64,000 nucleotides of DNA from Voacanga thouarsii (Eukaryota > Streptophyta > Magnoliopsida > Gentianales > Apocynaceae), in NCBI GenBank assembly GCA_026120185.1, contig JANUWF010002421.1, positions 2,603,058 to 2,667,057 of the forward strand, in the 5' to 3' direction. The position numbers were made by a program, and so were the translations under genes. The notes below the pieces were generated by a model, which had not been told where the DNA came from, did not search any database, and saw nothing but the letters and a program-made list of their open reading frames with translations. Positions 46,113 to 58,280 of the stretch are shown piece by piece (position 1 is the first letter of the stretch; every line of letters begins with the position of its first letter).

Positions 46113-46264
46113 ATGTCTCCAACAGTGGAAGAAGGAGGATTTGTTTCTCGACCCCCATTGTTAAAAGGTGTAAATTATGCATAATGAAAAATAAAAATAT
46201 GAATCTTCACAAAAATGCTTCACAATATTGGCTAGCAAGTTGTTGAACAAGGTTGGAAACCACT
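46113..46264 (+). pseudogene. gag: gag of a SIRE-like copia element, 5' part
   Basis: From ATG 46113 the frame reads MSPTVEEGGFVSRPPLLKGV then NYA, followed by stops. The block RPPLLKGVNYA is the usual start of SIRE-type Gag. Two adjacent stops fall where a Trp-containing block is expected. The frame is cut at 46264 by a solo LTR; the gene continues at 48092. Confidence 0.75.
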
Positions 46265-48091
46265 TGTTGGAATGTATGCCCAAAATAGACAATCTATTTC
46301 TATATTTTAGAAATTAATAAAAATATTTTATTAATTAATGGTTATTTATTTACATATATGTGCATATTATGGTCTAAGTATGTTAGTAAGCACTCTACGT
46401 GATTAGGTCGTACTTTCATAATAAGATGTAGATTATGGGGTACTAAAACTTAAGCAAAAAAATGTTCTTCATCACTGATGAAGTTGGCATTTCATCAAGG
46501 TTTAGATCATTATACTATGGTTTCTAAATGGGGAATGATTTACTTTTAACCAGTGAGTAGTGCACTCACACTAATAGTATAAGCATATTTAAAATACTAG
46601 AACTGGATCACGTATAATAATCTTTATAAAAATATTAAAACAAATAAAGATTAATATATTGTTGCTATTGTGTAGATAAGTACCCTAGGACTTAAGTATA
46701 AGTTTGTAGTTTGGTGAAGCTAGACTTGTGCACTTTGATGTATGATGGATAAGGTCTTATTGCAAGGCCAATAACCTTGTACGTTAGGTATATGATTCTA
46801 GTTAATTAAGACGGACTTATCTAATAGAGTTTCTATGCTTCACTTACTGAAGACATTACTTTTTTGTGATTTTCTGGCATAATCTAAATAATCTAGGGTC
46901 CTGGGAAACGTGACTAAGTATGCATATTTTTGGGTAGCTTTCTAAGATAAGTGGGTACATACTAGAAGTCATAGATTATTGGACTAGATATCAAAGTATG
47001 GTAAATACTATTGAGAAATGAGTTAGTACGTTTTTTTTTTTTTTTTTTGTCTCAATGATGAGTGTTACATAGATAGGTATTTTTGTTATTACACCTATAG
47101 GTCGAACACACTGCACTTGCAATATTATTCATGAGGTCAATATTTTCATATGGTAATAAATAGAATATTTAAAATAATAAAATACAACTATTTGTTAGTA
47201 AGGGTATTTTGATTATTTTAATAACCAAGAATAATATGCCTTTTGGTCTCCAAAGTAGCAAAAGTAACCTTAGTAAATCTATTTACGATATGGGCTGAAT
47301 GGATGAATTTAATATTGGAAGAATTGTTCCAAGAGTGTAATTAATTATTTATTTGGACAAGAATAATTTATTGGGCTAATTTAATTAAGTTGGTTTGTTA
47401 ATTAATTATCTTAGGTAATTTTATATTAGGCCAAAGTGGATCAATTAATTAATATAAAACCTATTTAATTAGTGTTGGACTGATTAGAAAAAATCCTGGC
47501 CTGCCAAGGTTTAAAGTAAGACAGAAAAAGGTTTGGGAATCCCTACAAGCTACTACAAGAAAAAGAAAAGGAATCAAGAGTGAAAAGGAAAAACATGTAG
47601 TCGGTGGTTGTGTTAGAAAAGGAAAAAGAAAAGCTATTGTTTATTTGATGTGAAGTATGCTACTGTGCATTTGCTGCTATTCATGTAGGAAACCAAAAAG
47701 AAAAGAGATAGCTTTCAGTTTTCCTTAAAGCCACCGTTTTTTGTTCTTTTTCTTCGTTTTTTTTTCTAATTAGCTCACTAATTATTCTTCCAACATTAAT
47801 TCTTTCCCTCTTGTTCTACTTTCATTGGTAATAGTTCATCGGAGGTTCGAGAATACTCTAAAAGATCAAAAGTTAGCAAACTTAGGGTGTGCTTGATGCA
47901 AAGAAATCGACGACTAGTTGAAATTCCTATGGAACAAGTAGTTGTTCTAATCTAAGAAACTCCATCAAACTTGAATCCGATACCAATTATTCATACTAAG
48001 TGACCTAAAAATAAGTATTCCTAGAATTTTGCTTGAAAAAAATTATAAATTGTAAATTTCTGCTACGGTTTTACTTTTGCACGATCCTTCA
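46265..48091 (+). mobile_element. Solo LTR of an Angela/BARE-like copia element
   Basis: Begins TGTTGGAATGTATGCCC and ends CACGATCCTTCA (1827 bp), the same termini and length as the E4 LTR. Internal blocks such as CCTGGGAAACGTGACT and TTTTGGGTAGCTTTC also match. No PBS follows. Instead the flanks are CCACT (46260-46264) and CCTCT (48092-48096), a target duplication with one mismatch, and the gag reading resumes. It therefore arose by recombination between the two LTRs of a lost element. Confidence 0.85.
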
Positions 48092-50086
48092 CCTCTCACA
48101 CTCATGAATACTAGTACTATAGCAAAGGAATTGAAGCCAATGGAATAATGAATAGATGTTGAATGGCGTCTTTAAGTTCGCAAATGCCAAAGCATTGAAT
48201 ACTATCTTTGTTGGTATTGATCATGATTAGTTCAAATTAATTTATATTGTGATTCTGCCAAAGATGCATAAGGAGAACTATAAACAATGTATGAAGCTAC
48301 AAGAACTATTAGAATATCAAAATTGGAGATGTTGATAATTCAGTTTGAGGAGCTAATGATGGGTGACAATGAAACCATTGTTGTTATTAGTAGCAAGTTA
48401 AGAGATATTGTAATTAGCTTGGACAAAGATATTCTTAAGAAAAGTTGGTACATAAAACATTGAGATATTTGCCATATCTATTTGATACCAAAGTAGCTAC
48501 TATAGAGGAATGCAAAGATATGTTAAAGATGCCTTCAAATGATCATATGGGATCTTTGCAAACTTATGAGATACATTTTCAATCAAAATCCAAGGATAAA
48601 TAAGTAGCCTTAAAAGCTAAAGAAGATTATGATGACAGTAAAGGATCAAATGACAAAATCAGTCTTTTAACAACATAGTCTAATAAGCTGCTGAGGAGAT
48701 AAAAATAGAAGAATATGTCAATTGGTAGACCTTTCAACAAGAAGCCTGGATTTCAATAAAGAATAATTTTGAGTAGAAATCTTCAGAGAAAAAAAGTGGA
48801 TTGAGAAGACCTAAGTACAGAGAAAGTAGTGGCTACAAACGCATTCAAGTTGATTGTACTAGTAATCTGACAAAGTTGAAGAATAAAACTTACAACATGA
48901 CTCTGAGTGATTGTGAAGAAAATCAAGAATATATGGATATTGATAGCAATAAAAGAGATGCAAATAAAAGTCAATTAAATAGTGTTGCATTCAACATTAT
49001 CACTAAAAAGTATTCAATTCATGAAGATAGTAATATTGACAAAAAAGTTGATACGTTATTGAAACTAATGATGAGCATGCAGCACATGAGAAACTTATAA
49101 AAGGCTGTGAGTTGATGTACTCAAAATGGCTTGAAGTTGTAGATCTGAACAAAGCATTGAAAAAGGAAGTTTAGAGACTTCAACTTGTGAATAGTGCACA
49201 ACAATAAGAAATAAGAAAAACTTCAACAAGAAGTTCATCAATGTGAAGAAAACTTGAAAACTAATAATCAGAAGTTAGAAGATACTAAGCAATCTACTAA
49301 AAGGCTAAAATCTAGAAAAGTTAGGTTGGATGAAGTTTTTTCTTATAGAAAATAGCTCCAAGACAGAATTGGACTAGATTATGATGAGTTCAACAAGGCT
49401 AAAAAATAGAATTTGATAGTTGCTAAGAAGAAGGATCAATAGAGAAAGTTCAAACCCAAGCCTAAGAAACTCTCTATTTATTGTGACTATTGCTCTCTTA
49501 CAAGATACCGGCAGAAAAAGTGTTTGAAAAAATTTAAATAAATTCAATATGGTCAGAAAGATACTAAACCTAAATTTAACAAAGGCAGAAAATCACCAAA
49601 GGTGAAATGCATATGGATTAGAAAGAATGAACTTAAAACACATACGGTACATTTTTCTTTAAAAGATTCTATATAAGATGTATAGTACCCTGACAGGGAA
49701 TGCTTTAAAAACTTGACAAGCAAGAAAGAGTTCCTTGTCAATTATAAATACAAATTAGATGGTTTTGTTACTTTTAGCGATATCTCAAAAAATACAGTGG
49801 ATGGAAAGGGCATGTTAAATATTGAAGGTATGCCTAAACTCAAAACTTTGTATGTTGATGGTTTGAAGGCTAATTGATAAGTATCAACCACCTATGTAAT
49901 GAGAATATGTACGTTAACTTTGACAAGAACAAGTATCCTGTAGTTGAGAAAAAAGGGAAAAAATGTAATCTATGAAAATAGGACTTTAGATAATTATTAT
50001 CAAACATGCACATCCAAAAGCTGTAGCTACATTATGGCTAAGGCAGATAAAGTCGAGTTGTTCCATCAAATGTTGGGGCACGTCAT
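48092..50086 (+). pseudogene. gag and protease region of the SIRE-like element, 3' part
   Basis: Heavily decayed. Recognisable pieces: FANAKALNTIFVGIDHD near 48180 (UBN2 Gag), ISKNTVDGKGMLNIEG with GMPKLKTLYVDGLKAN (protease-to-integrase linker, 49780-49880), and FHQMLGHV near 50070, the first half of the integrase HHCC region. A zinc knuckle at 49481-49522 reads CDYCSLTRYRQKKC with Tyr in place of His. The longest open piece is 48801-49100 (99 codons, acidic). Many stops and shifts. The element is truncated at about 50086 by the diverged gypsy LTR; no continuation was found to the right. Confidence 0.75.
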
Positions 50087-50809
50087 ATAACATCTTACTA
50101 CCTATGCACCACAAAAAGGGGCAAGGATGTCTCCCCATCCATAGGATTAAAGGTTTGTATAACTAGGTAAAATAAAACTTAAAGCAATGTAGTTAGAATC
50201 TAAACTTATTACAACCATTCAAATTTAAACAAGTTTCAAAATTAATGAAATAAAATCCTCAAAGTATATACATTCAATAATTGTAATAAAATCTTCAGAG
50301 TCTAGGCAAGCTTAACCTTTAAAGCAGGATATACTTGAAAACATGATATAAGACATGGTGAGAAATACATCCCAATAAGTCTTGTGTGTGCTCATGAAAA
50401 TTTAAAGAATGTTTCATGTATACAGCTTTGAAGAAGTCACGAGAAACGATTGTAAGTCATAATAATTTATTTTTGAACATAGAGTGGTGTTTTACATGCA
50501 TTTCTCAAACAAAAATGTAGATTCAGAAAAAAAAAAAATAAACCACTTTAAAATGAAAGTGACTATGAAATCTTGCATAATAGTTAAGGCTATGAAACCC
50601 TACATTATGACCATGTATTGTGAAACCCTGTATTACAATACAAGTGGGTGATCGACCCACTGGGTGAGATACTCCTTCATTTCTACATCTTAACATACCA
50701 GTTGTCCACATCCAAGAACAGTCAACTTAGACTAAGTTGCTAGCTTGGACCGGCCTGGCTAATTAGTACTGATGCCTTGTTCGAAAAGAGCCTATCTTTT
50801 GGAAAGCCT
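50087..50809 (-). mobile_element. Diverged gypsy LTR related to G1, left part
   Basis: Collinear with the plus-strand text of the G1 LTR: CATATAACATCTTACTACC corresponds to the TGTAACACCCCGCTACC end, then GGATGTCTCCCC, GGTTTGTATAACTAGG, AAACTTATTACAACC, GTGGGTGATCGACCCACTGG and GACCGGCCTGGCT in the same order. Divergence is high, so this is an older copy of the same or a sister family. It is interrupted at 50810 by E4. Confidence 0.75.
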
Positions 50810-52575
50810 TGTTGGAAAGTATGCCCTCAAAGGTTATATATTATGTGTAAATATATTGTAATAAAATATTTATTCATTCAATTTAATTTGTTTCTTATAT
50901 TTTGCACATTTAAAGGTCCAAGTATGAAAAAGTAATGGTCTATGTGTTGGGTCGTTTTTCACAATAAGTTACAGACCATGAGTACTTGTCATAAAAGTAA
51001 AATTGAGTTCTTAGTCGCTTGATGGAATTGGGCATTTAATCAAGGTAAGACTATTATACCATGATTTTCAATGAGGAATGGTTTATCTTGAATCAGTGAG
51101 TAGTTCACTCACATTATTGGCATTAGCGTATTTCAAATACATAGAACTGGACCTGTAGTAGTAGTCCCTCTTAAAGTACTATAATTATAGAGACCAAACT
51201 ATTGCTGCTACAACGTGGATGGATACCTTCATAGTTGAGTATGAGTTGGTTGTCTGGCGAAGCTATGGTTTTATAATTTGATGTATGTTTGGTGAGATTT
51301 CTTTTGTGAGATCAATATCCTTGTATATTTGGTGTATTACTCTTGTTAGTTAAAACAGACTCTTACAAGAGAGTTTCTATGCTTCACTTTGTGAGGTTAA
51401 TTCACCCCTTTATGATTGTTCAAAATAATTTAATGATCCAGGGCCCTGGGAACGTAACTCTAGAATATGTGCTTTTGGGTAGCTTCCAATGATAAGCAAG
51501 TACATTCAAGTGAGTCATGGATTATTGGACTAGAGATCTAAGTATGCTAGATGTCTTTGAGATGGCTATTAGTACATTTATCCTATCTCATTGATGGGTG
51601 TTATATAGAGGGGTATTTTTGTCATTTCACCTGTAGGTCGGAGACATTACTTTAGCAACATTATTCTAGGGGTCAATATTTTTATATGGTGATAAATGAA
51701 ATTATTTAAAATGATAAAATACGGCTATATAATAGGAATGGCATTTTGATCATTTTAGTAGCCATGAATAATATGTCTCTTGGTCCCCGGAGTAGCTCAA
51801 GTTACCTTGGTGTTGTTTAGACACAATCTAAGCTTAATGAATAATTTTTTGGAAGAGAAGTAAAATTATTCCAAGTGTCCAATTCGAATTAATTAATTAG
51901 TCTTGACTTTTTTATAAGGCCCAGAAAAGATAATTAATTAATTAAGAGAATTGGCCTGGATTAAATTAATTAATTGAGCTGATATATGTTGACATATATT
52001 AAGAGACCAATTAGAATTAATTAATTAGTCATGGGTACTCAATGAGGCCCAAAAAAATAATTAATTAATTCAGAGAATTAGGCCAGTCATGGAATTTTTT
52101 TTTTAGCACAGCACTAAGCCCATTAAGGCTTAATGAAGCCCTAAGGCTGGCCGAAAATATAAGGGTAAGAGGAAGAAAAATTGAACGCGGTTTTTCCTGA
52201 TTTCTTTCTTCTCTGGTGTGCTGTTTTTCCTAGCTCTTTCTCTGTTCTCATCTTTCTCTTCTTTCTCTCTTTGAGAGTTTTTTGATTATCCAAAGAAAGA
52301 GCTTTCACCAAGCTAACCCAAGAATAAGGTAGAGCCATACTTCTGAAGACGAAGAGAAAACGCTTGACGCATAAGGGTGGAAGATTGGCGGGAATCCCAG
52401 TTGAATAGCAGGTGCCTTCTTCTCCTCTTCCAAAGAAAAAAGTTCCAGTGCAACCCGTGCCCACGTTGGTTAATCTGTGACCAATAAGGAATAGTAAGTA
52501 CTCTCTCCTAGATGTGGCTCGAAAAACTAAAAAAATGTCACTACGTTTTCTTTAATGTTTTCCATTGATCCTTCA
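50810..52575 (+). repeat. 5' LTR of E4
   Basis: TGTTGGAAAGTATGCCC to TTGATCCTTCA, 1766 bp. Contains a diverged tandem segment of about 128 bp (about 51885-52086) rich in TTAATTAATTAA and a small palindrome ATATATGTTGACATATAT at about 51983. A CT-rich stretch (52195-52275) follows. Confidence 0.92.
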
Positions 52576-52577
52576 AC

Positions 52578-52589
52578 TGGTATCAGAGA
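52578..52589 (+). other. Primer binding site of E4 (tRNA-iMet)
   Basis: TGGTATCAGAGA, two bases after the LTR; the last base differs from the usual C. Confidence 0.88.
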
Positions 52590-54240
52590 CACGATTTTCA
52601 TCTAGGCTAGGGTTAAAAGTAAAAAAAAAAGTGGTTCCTTTACTATTAAAAAAGAATCTTTTGTTATTTCATATGATCCCTCATACATTGGTTTCTAGAA
52701 TTCATGTATGCCTCGCGGTTAAAGGCATAGGATCATGTATTTTAATGCTTTTCTCATTATTTTTCTGGTTTTAAGTAAATTCGATGTACGCCTCGTGGTT
52801 AGAGGCATAGTACTTGTAAAGGCATGTTTTTATGCTTAGTTTTATGTTTCTTTGTATTCTCTTAATCTATAAATCTTAGGGACTATAAGAACATGATTGC
52901 TAGAATTGATGAGGGGCAAAAAGTGGCTAAAAAGTTGGATTTTTTTCCAAAAATCAGCGAACTCCAAAATGGACCCGACGCTAGGTGCGCCGATCAGACC
53001 AGGTGCCAGGTCCACTCTGTCCGGCTGGAATTCTTGGAGAAACAAATTGCACCCAACGCCAGGTCCACTCTACTTTGAAGCAATTGTATGCAAATTGTCC
53101 AGGAAATTGGAGAGCACTGCTGAAGTTTTTGTTCCTCAATTTTTTCTTGATGTAATCATGTTTTAAAACCATTATATGAGGTTAATTTTCTACAGTAGTT
53201 TTATTTATATATTGATGAATAATTTGCATAAAAATGAATAGTAAAGGATGGAACCACCTTATGATTAAACAAGATCATTGATTTTTAATTGTTGATGTTT
53301 AATCTATTATTTGGTCACTTAGGAATAAATGAATAGTTTGAGTATGAAAAAATTTACTTTTGGTATCATGCTTATTTCGTTTTTGTGATCAAATGTGAAA
53401 GTTCTTGTGAGAACAATGCCTCACTAGATAGAACAGTTTTTTGATAAAACACTTAATCTAAGAAATTTTAAAAATAAAAGAGTTCCTGGTTTATTCTCTT
53501 AAATGGTTTAATCCTTGACATAGATAATAATGTTAAACTTAACATTATTTAATAATGTTTTACTTGGCTGTTAACTTAAAATAGTAAAATAAATTCATAG
53601 TTTATTCTCTCAAAGGATTTAATCCTTGACATAGAGAATAATATTCAATTTTAGATTTTACTAAAGTTAATGAAACCATAAGATTATAGAAAACGTTTTT
53701 TGGGCCTAAAACTATATTTTCACTAAAAGATTATGTGGGAGAAGGGTTCCAACGACCTCATGGCTTCCGTCACAACTCTCATTAGAGATAGTAGATTTTC
53801 TCGTGTCATTCTGGGCATGACCTCTAATAAGATGACTTTCCATAAGTATTTAGAACTAATGGAAGAGTAAAATTAGAAGTCTAGGGTATGTGCTAGGATC
53901 GACAAACCTATGTTGAAGGTTTTTAGCATTAGATTGCCCGTAGGTAGTATGAATTAATGACTATCCTATCGGTAGAACTTTTTTTAGACCAATACCTATT
54001 TTAGGAAGTTTTGATTTGTGATGGTTATATATTTAACTTAAGATGCTATTAATCTTCCTACGAAGCTTTGTTAGCTTTTTTAAGAGCCAAACTATTTATG
54101 TTAGTGATAATGGTTTTAAGAGTTATCTATTATCAAAGAAATAACATAAAGAATGTGCATTTTTATTTCTGGAAAACTAAATGAATGTGTTTCGCAATAT
54201 TTCAAAAATGTTTAGTTTCAGTCCATTATTAATCATTCTC
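52590..54240 (+). other. Untranslated leader of E4
   Basis: About 1.65 kb, mostly AT-rich, with a GC-rich patch at 52970-53070 that contains GGTGCCAGGTCCACTCTGTC and, downstream, a near repeat CGCCAGGTCCACTCTA. Short frames at 52565-53166 are not conserved in E3. Confidence 0.6.
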
Positions 54241-55060
54241 AAGGAGAATAAGTTAACATGCCCAAATTATGTGGAGTGAAAGAGGAACTTGAACATAGTA
54301 CTCACTGCCGAGAACTACAAGTATATTCTTATGGATCACTATCCTGAGATTGGGGAAGAATCCACAGATCAGGAGTGAGAGGTCGAGAAAGCATGGAAGA
54401 AAGCCGATGAGATGGCTACATGCTACATATTGGCTTCTATTTTTACTATGCTCTAATCTAAGCATGAGCACATGGCCACTGCGTGCGATATAGATTTGTC
54501 ATTGCGTACCATGTTTGCTGACAAGTGCTGGCCTACAAGGCAAGAAGATGTTAGAGTAATCATGAATACTAAGATGGCTAAAGGAGCATCGGTTCAAGAA
54601 TATCTGCTTAAAATGATTGCCTACTTTGAGAAGGGTGAGGTCCTAGGTGCGACGATAGATTCTGAGAGCCAAATTGACATGGTTCTTAAAACTCTACTTG
54701 ATTCATATTCTCAATTCAAGTTGAACTATAATATGAACCAATTGGATATGAATCTCACGGAGCTTATAAAAGAGCTCTAGGCAGTAGAGAAGGTTATGAA
54801 GCCCGTGTCAAAGGTTTTGGTCTATCGTTTTGCTTCTTCTTCTGGAATTAAGGCAAAGCTTAAGAAATTCAAGGAGAAGAAGGGCCTAAACAACGCAAGG
54901 GCCCAGCGCATAGCATCTGGTCAGGCCAAGCCCAATGGGAAGCTTAAAAGCAAATGTTTCAAGTGTGGCAAGAAAGGACATTGGAAGAAAGATTGCCCGG
55001 ACTTCTTAGTTAAGTCTACGTCAGGTATTGCTTTATACCTAGAGTCTATTTTAATGGTTG
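54241..55060 (+). pseudogene. gag: gag of E4
   Basis: Frame starts with KENKLTCPNYVE then TGA at 54277 (expected Trp). It continues with KAWKKADEMATCYILAS, MNTKMAKGASVQEYLLKMIA, DSYSQFKLNYNMNQLDMNL, and an intact CCHC knuckle CFKCGKKGHWKKDC near 54955. Further stops: TGA in the IGEESTDQE region near 54376, TAG near 54454, TAG at 54778-54780. The start codon is not preserved. Strongly similar to E3 Gag. Confidence 0.87.
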
Positions 55061-55480
55061 GATTAACATGCTCCTGGATAGTTGATTCTAAAGTCACTGA
55101 CTATGTCTGTAACTCTTTGTAGGGGTTCAGAAGGGCAAGGAAACTCAGCAAGGGTAAGCATGGATTTCAAGTAGGCAATAGTAGCAAGAATATGGGCTGA
55201 AGCAATGGGAGATATTGAGCTTATTTTTTATTGTAATAAGAAGTTATTTTTAAAATATTTTTATATGTTTCTTGTTTTAAATAGAATTTGATTTCAGTTG
55301 CAAATTTATGAATCAAGGATATTCTGTTTCTTTCAATTCTGGTGTTTCCATCAGCAGAGATGGTAATTTAATTTGTACAGGAAACATGAACAAAAATTAT
55401 TTTTTATATACATCCTATTCGAAATGAAGTAAACAATATTCAAACTAAACCTGATAATAAAAAGAGAAAGGCCATATCAA
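55061..55480 (+). pseudogene. Protease region of E4 (active site altered)
   Basis: CSWIVDSKVTDYVCNSL at 55069-55119: the D-S-G triad reads D-S-K (codon 55090-55092), and a TAG follows at 55120-55122 where Gln is expected. The segment to the integrase (about 55190-55480) is poorly preserved, with frameshifts, but retains FLFQ... NSGVSISRDG-like text. Confidence 0.7.
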
Positions 55481-56380
55481 ATGACTCGTATGTATGGTAT
55501 CTAAAATTAGGACATATAAATCCCAATCGGATTCAAAGGTTAATCCATAATGGGCCTTTATTTTCATTGAGATTGGAAAAATGGCCTTAGTGTGAATCCT
55601 ACCTTAAAAATAACATGACCAAAAGGTCTTTTACTAAAAAGGCGCATAAAGCTATGAAAATACTAGCATTAGTTCATACAGATGTTTGTGGTCCGATGAC
55701 TACACCAGCTAGAGGAGGTTACGAGTACTTCATCACTTTCATAGATAATCACACTTGTTTTGGTTATATTTATCTCATGAGGCATAAGTTTGACCTTTTT
55801 GATAAATTTAAGGAGTTTAAGGCTGAAGTGGAGTATCGAGCAGGTAAATTAATTAAATTTTTTAGATCGGATTGTGGTAGAGAGTACCTCCTTGGTGAGT
55901 TTAAGGATTACTTAGTACATCCCGGTATTGTATCTCAGTTAACTGCGCTTGGGACTCCCCAACAGAATGGAGCAGTTGAGAGAAGAAATAGAACTTTGAT
56001 GGAAATTGTCAGAAGCATGATGAGTCATGCATATTTTCCAATTTCCTTTTGGGGGGTATGCCTTAGAAACAGCGGTATATATTTTGAACTTGGTACTTTC
56101 CAAATTAGTACTTAGGTCACCCTATGAGATGTGACTGGATGAAAGCCCAGTCTGAACCATTTGAAGATATGGGTTGTTCAGCTTATGTGCTGATAAAAGG
56201 AAGTAAGTTAGAACCCAAATTAGAGTTATGCTACTTCGTTAGGTATCCAAAAGGAATAAGAGGTGGATATTTCTATCATCCTCAAGAGCATAAGGTACTT
56301 GTTAGTACTAATGCTAGATACATGGAGGATGAACAAGTTACTTCCAGCACAAGTTCAAGCGGAATATAGTTAGAAGAGAA
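55481..56380 (+). pseudogene. Integrase of E4
   Basis: HHCC region WYLKLGHINPNRIQRLI ... CES. The core is open from 55615: LVHTDVCGP (Asp), FFRSDCGREY (Asp), QQNGAVERRNRTL (Glu). All three catalytic positions are retained, unlike E2 and E3, though neighbouring residues drift (FIDNHT for the usual FIDDYT). A frameshift at about 56115 moves the C-terminal SAYVLIKGSKLEPKLELCYF and GIRGGYFYHPQE blocks to another frame. Confidence 0.85.
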
Positions 56381-57537
56381 GTTAGTCACTGATTCAATTT
56401 CAGGTACTTCAACACCTTGATTGAGGAACCAAGAGAAATACTACTACATGTTCATATACAAACTGAGCCTTATCGTAGTGGAAGAATCACAAGAGTTCCA
56501 GAAAGGTGGATTGTGAACGAATTAAATCCGATGGTTCTATTTCTCAATCTTTCTGACTTGCTTCGCTCCTATGGAACAAAGGTCGAAAGATTGAAAAATT
56601 CAGTCATTCACAACCACTAATGAAGGATTCCTCGAAAAGTTAAGGATTAGGAATCTATGATGTAGTATTTGATCATCAGGAACAAGATCCCAAGAAATAT
56701 GAGGGGGCTATTGTTGATGCTAATACAGATAAATGGCAGCTAGCCATGAATGTTAAGATTGAGTCCACATACCTTAATCAGGTCTGGGATCTTATCACTA
56801 TGCTTGACGGGATAAAACCTATTAGGTGTAAGTGGGCATACAAGAGGAAGATAGGTGAAAATAGAAAGGTTGAAACCTATAAAGCGAGGTTGGTTGCTAA
56901 AGGTTATGCTCAGAAAGAAATGATTGATTATGAGGAAACATTTTCACCAGTAGCCTTGCTTAAATCCATTCAAATTCTCTTAGCCATTGCATATCATTAT
57001 GACTACGAGATATGATAGATGGATGTCAAGGCAGCCTTCTTAAATAGGTATCTTAGTGAAGACATCTATATGTCTCAGCCAGAAGGTTTTATTGCTAGAG
57101 GTCAAGAACAAATTATCTGTAAGTTTAAAAAGTCCATTTATGGACTTAAGCAAGCGTCACGAGCATGGAACACACATTTTGTTGAAACCGTGAAAGCTTA
57201 TAGTTTCATTCACAATGTGGATGAACCATGTGTGTATAAGAAATTAGATAGTGGCAAAGTGATTTTCTTAGTACTTTATGTAGATAGCATTCTACTAATT
57301 GGAAATTATGTAGGGACATTGTCATCCGTTAAGGTTTGGCTATCTAGTCAATTTAGTCTGAAAGACTCAGGGGAAGCTAGCTACATTCTAGGCATCAAGC
57401 TTCTTAGAGATAGGAAGCAAAGAATGTTAGGCTTATCCAAGTCTACGCACATTGACAAGATATTGGTCAAGTACAACATGGATAAATGTAAAACGGCTAT
57501 TATATCCTTTAGACATAGATTATCCTAACATTTCAAG
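56381..57537 (+). pseudogene. Reverse transcriptase of E4 (catalytic YVDD changed to YVDS)
   Basis: A linker with GRITRVPERW (56417 on) lies in a different frame from the RT, which resumes at 56746. RT blocks: VWDLITMLDGIKPIRCKWAY, ETFSPVALLKSIQILLAIAY, MDVKAAFLNRYLSEDIYMSQ, KSIYGLKQASRAWN, YVDS at 57277-57288 with ILLIGN, SLKDSGEASYILGIKLL. The second catalytic Asp is Ser (AGC), so polymerase activity is not expected. A TGA at about 57013 replaces Trp/Gln before MDVK. Confidence 0.88.
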
Positions 57538-58245
57538 TTGTGTCCCCAAACACAGGAAGACGAGCAGAAAATGAGTAGAATCCTTTATGCATCGGCAGTG
57601 AGAAGTCTCATGTATGCTATGCTTTGTACTAGGCTAGATATCTATTTTATAGTAGGCATTGTTAGTAGATATCAGTCAAACTCAGGGAAATCCCACTGGC
57701 AAGCTGTAAAGCATATACTTAAATATCTTAAGGAAATGATAGATTATATGGTCGTATATCGTGCTGATAATTTGGTTCCTATCGATTAAACAGACTCAGA
57801 CTTCCAGGTAATTAAAAATGAAAGAAAATGCACTAGCAGATATGTCTTCACTTTGTCTGGAAGAGCTCTTTCATGGAAAAGTATCAAGCAATCTTACATT
57901 GCTAATTCTACCATGGAAGCTGAGTACGTTGCTACTTAATAAGCTTCTAAAGAAGTTGTGTGGCTCCGAAGTTCCTCATAGAACTAGGAGTAGTACCGCA
58001 CATGGACAGACCTATCACCATTTATTGTGACAATACTGGAGCAGTGTCACAATGCAAGGAACCTTAAATCCATAGGAAGAGCAAGTACATAGAAAGGAAG
58101 TATCATCTCATCTAGGAGTTCATTCAGAAATAGGAGATTGTTATCGATCAGATTTCCTTTGTCAATAATCTGGCGGATCCTTTTACCAAGTTTTTGACAG
58201 AAAAGGTATTTCACAGACACATAGATATTAGGGGTAGGCACTTAT
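57538..58245 (+). pseudogene. RNase H of E4 (frameshifted)
   Basis: PYASAVxxLMYAML-type block (here LYASAVRSLMYAMLCTRLDI), then HWQAVKHILKYLKEM. A TAA at 57787-57789 and a frameshift precede FTLSG-like and [19 protein letters not shown] text now split across frames. The C-terminal NLADPFTK-like block lies near 58170. The remainder is strongly eroded. Confidence 0.75.
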
Positions 58246-58269
58246 GGACTTTCGTAGTTTTTGTACTAT

Positions 58270-58280
58270 AAGTGGGAGAT
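58270..58280 (+). other. Polypurine tract of E4
   Basis: AAGTGGGAGAT directly before the LTR start TGTTGGAAAG; same form as the E3 tract. Confidence 0.9.

Noticed and set aside
52141..52464. 107-codon antisense frame in the E4 LTR, with a related frame at 59639-59977
   Set aside because: Present in both LTRs because they are copies; the sequences diverge without evident coding constraint, and it is antisense to the element.
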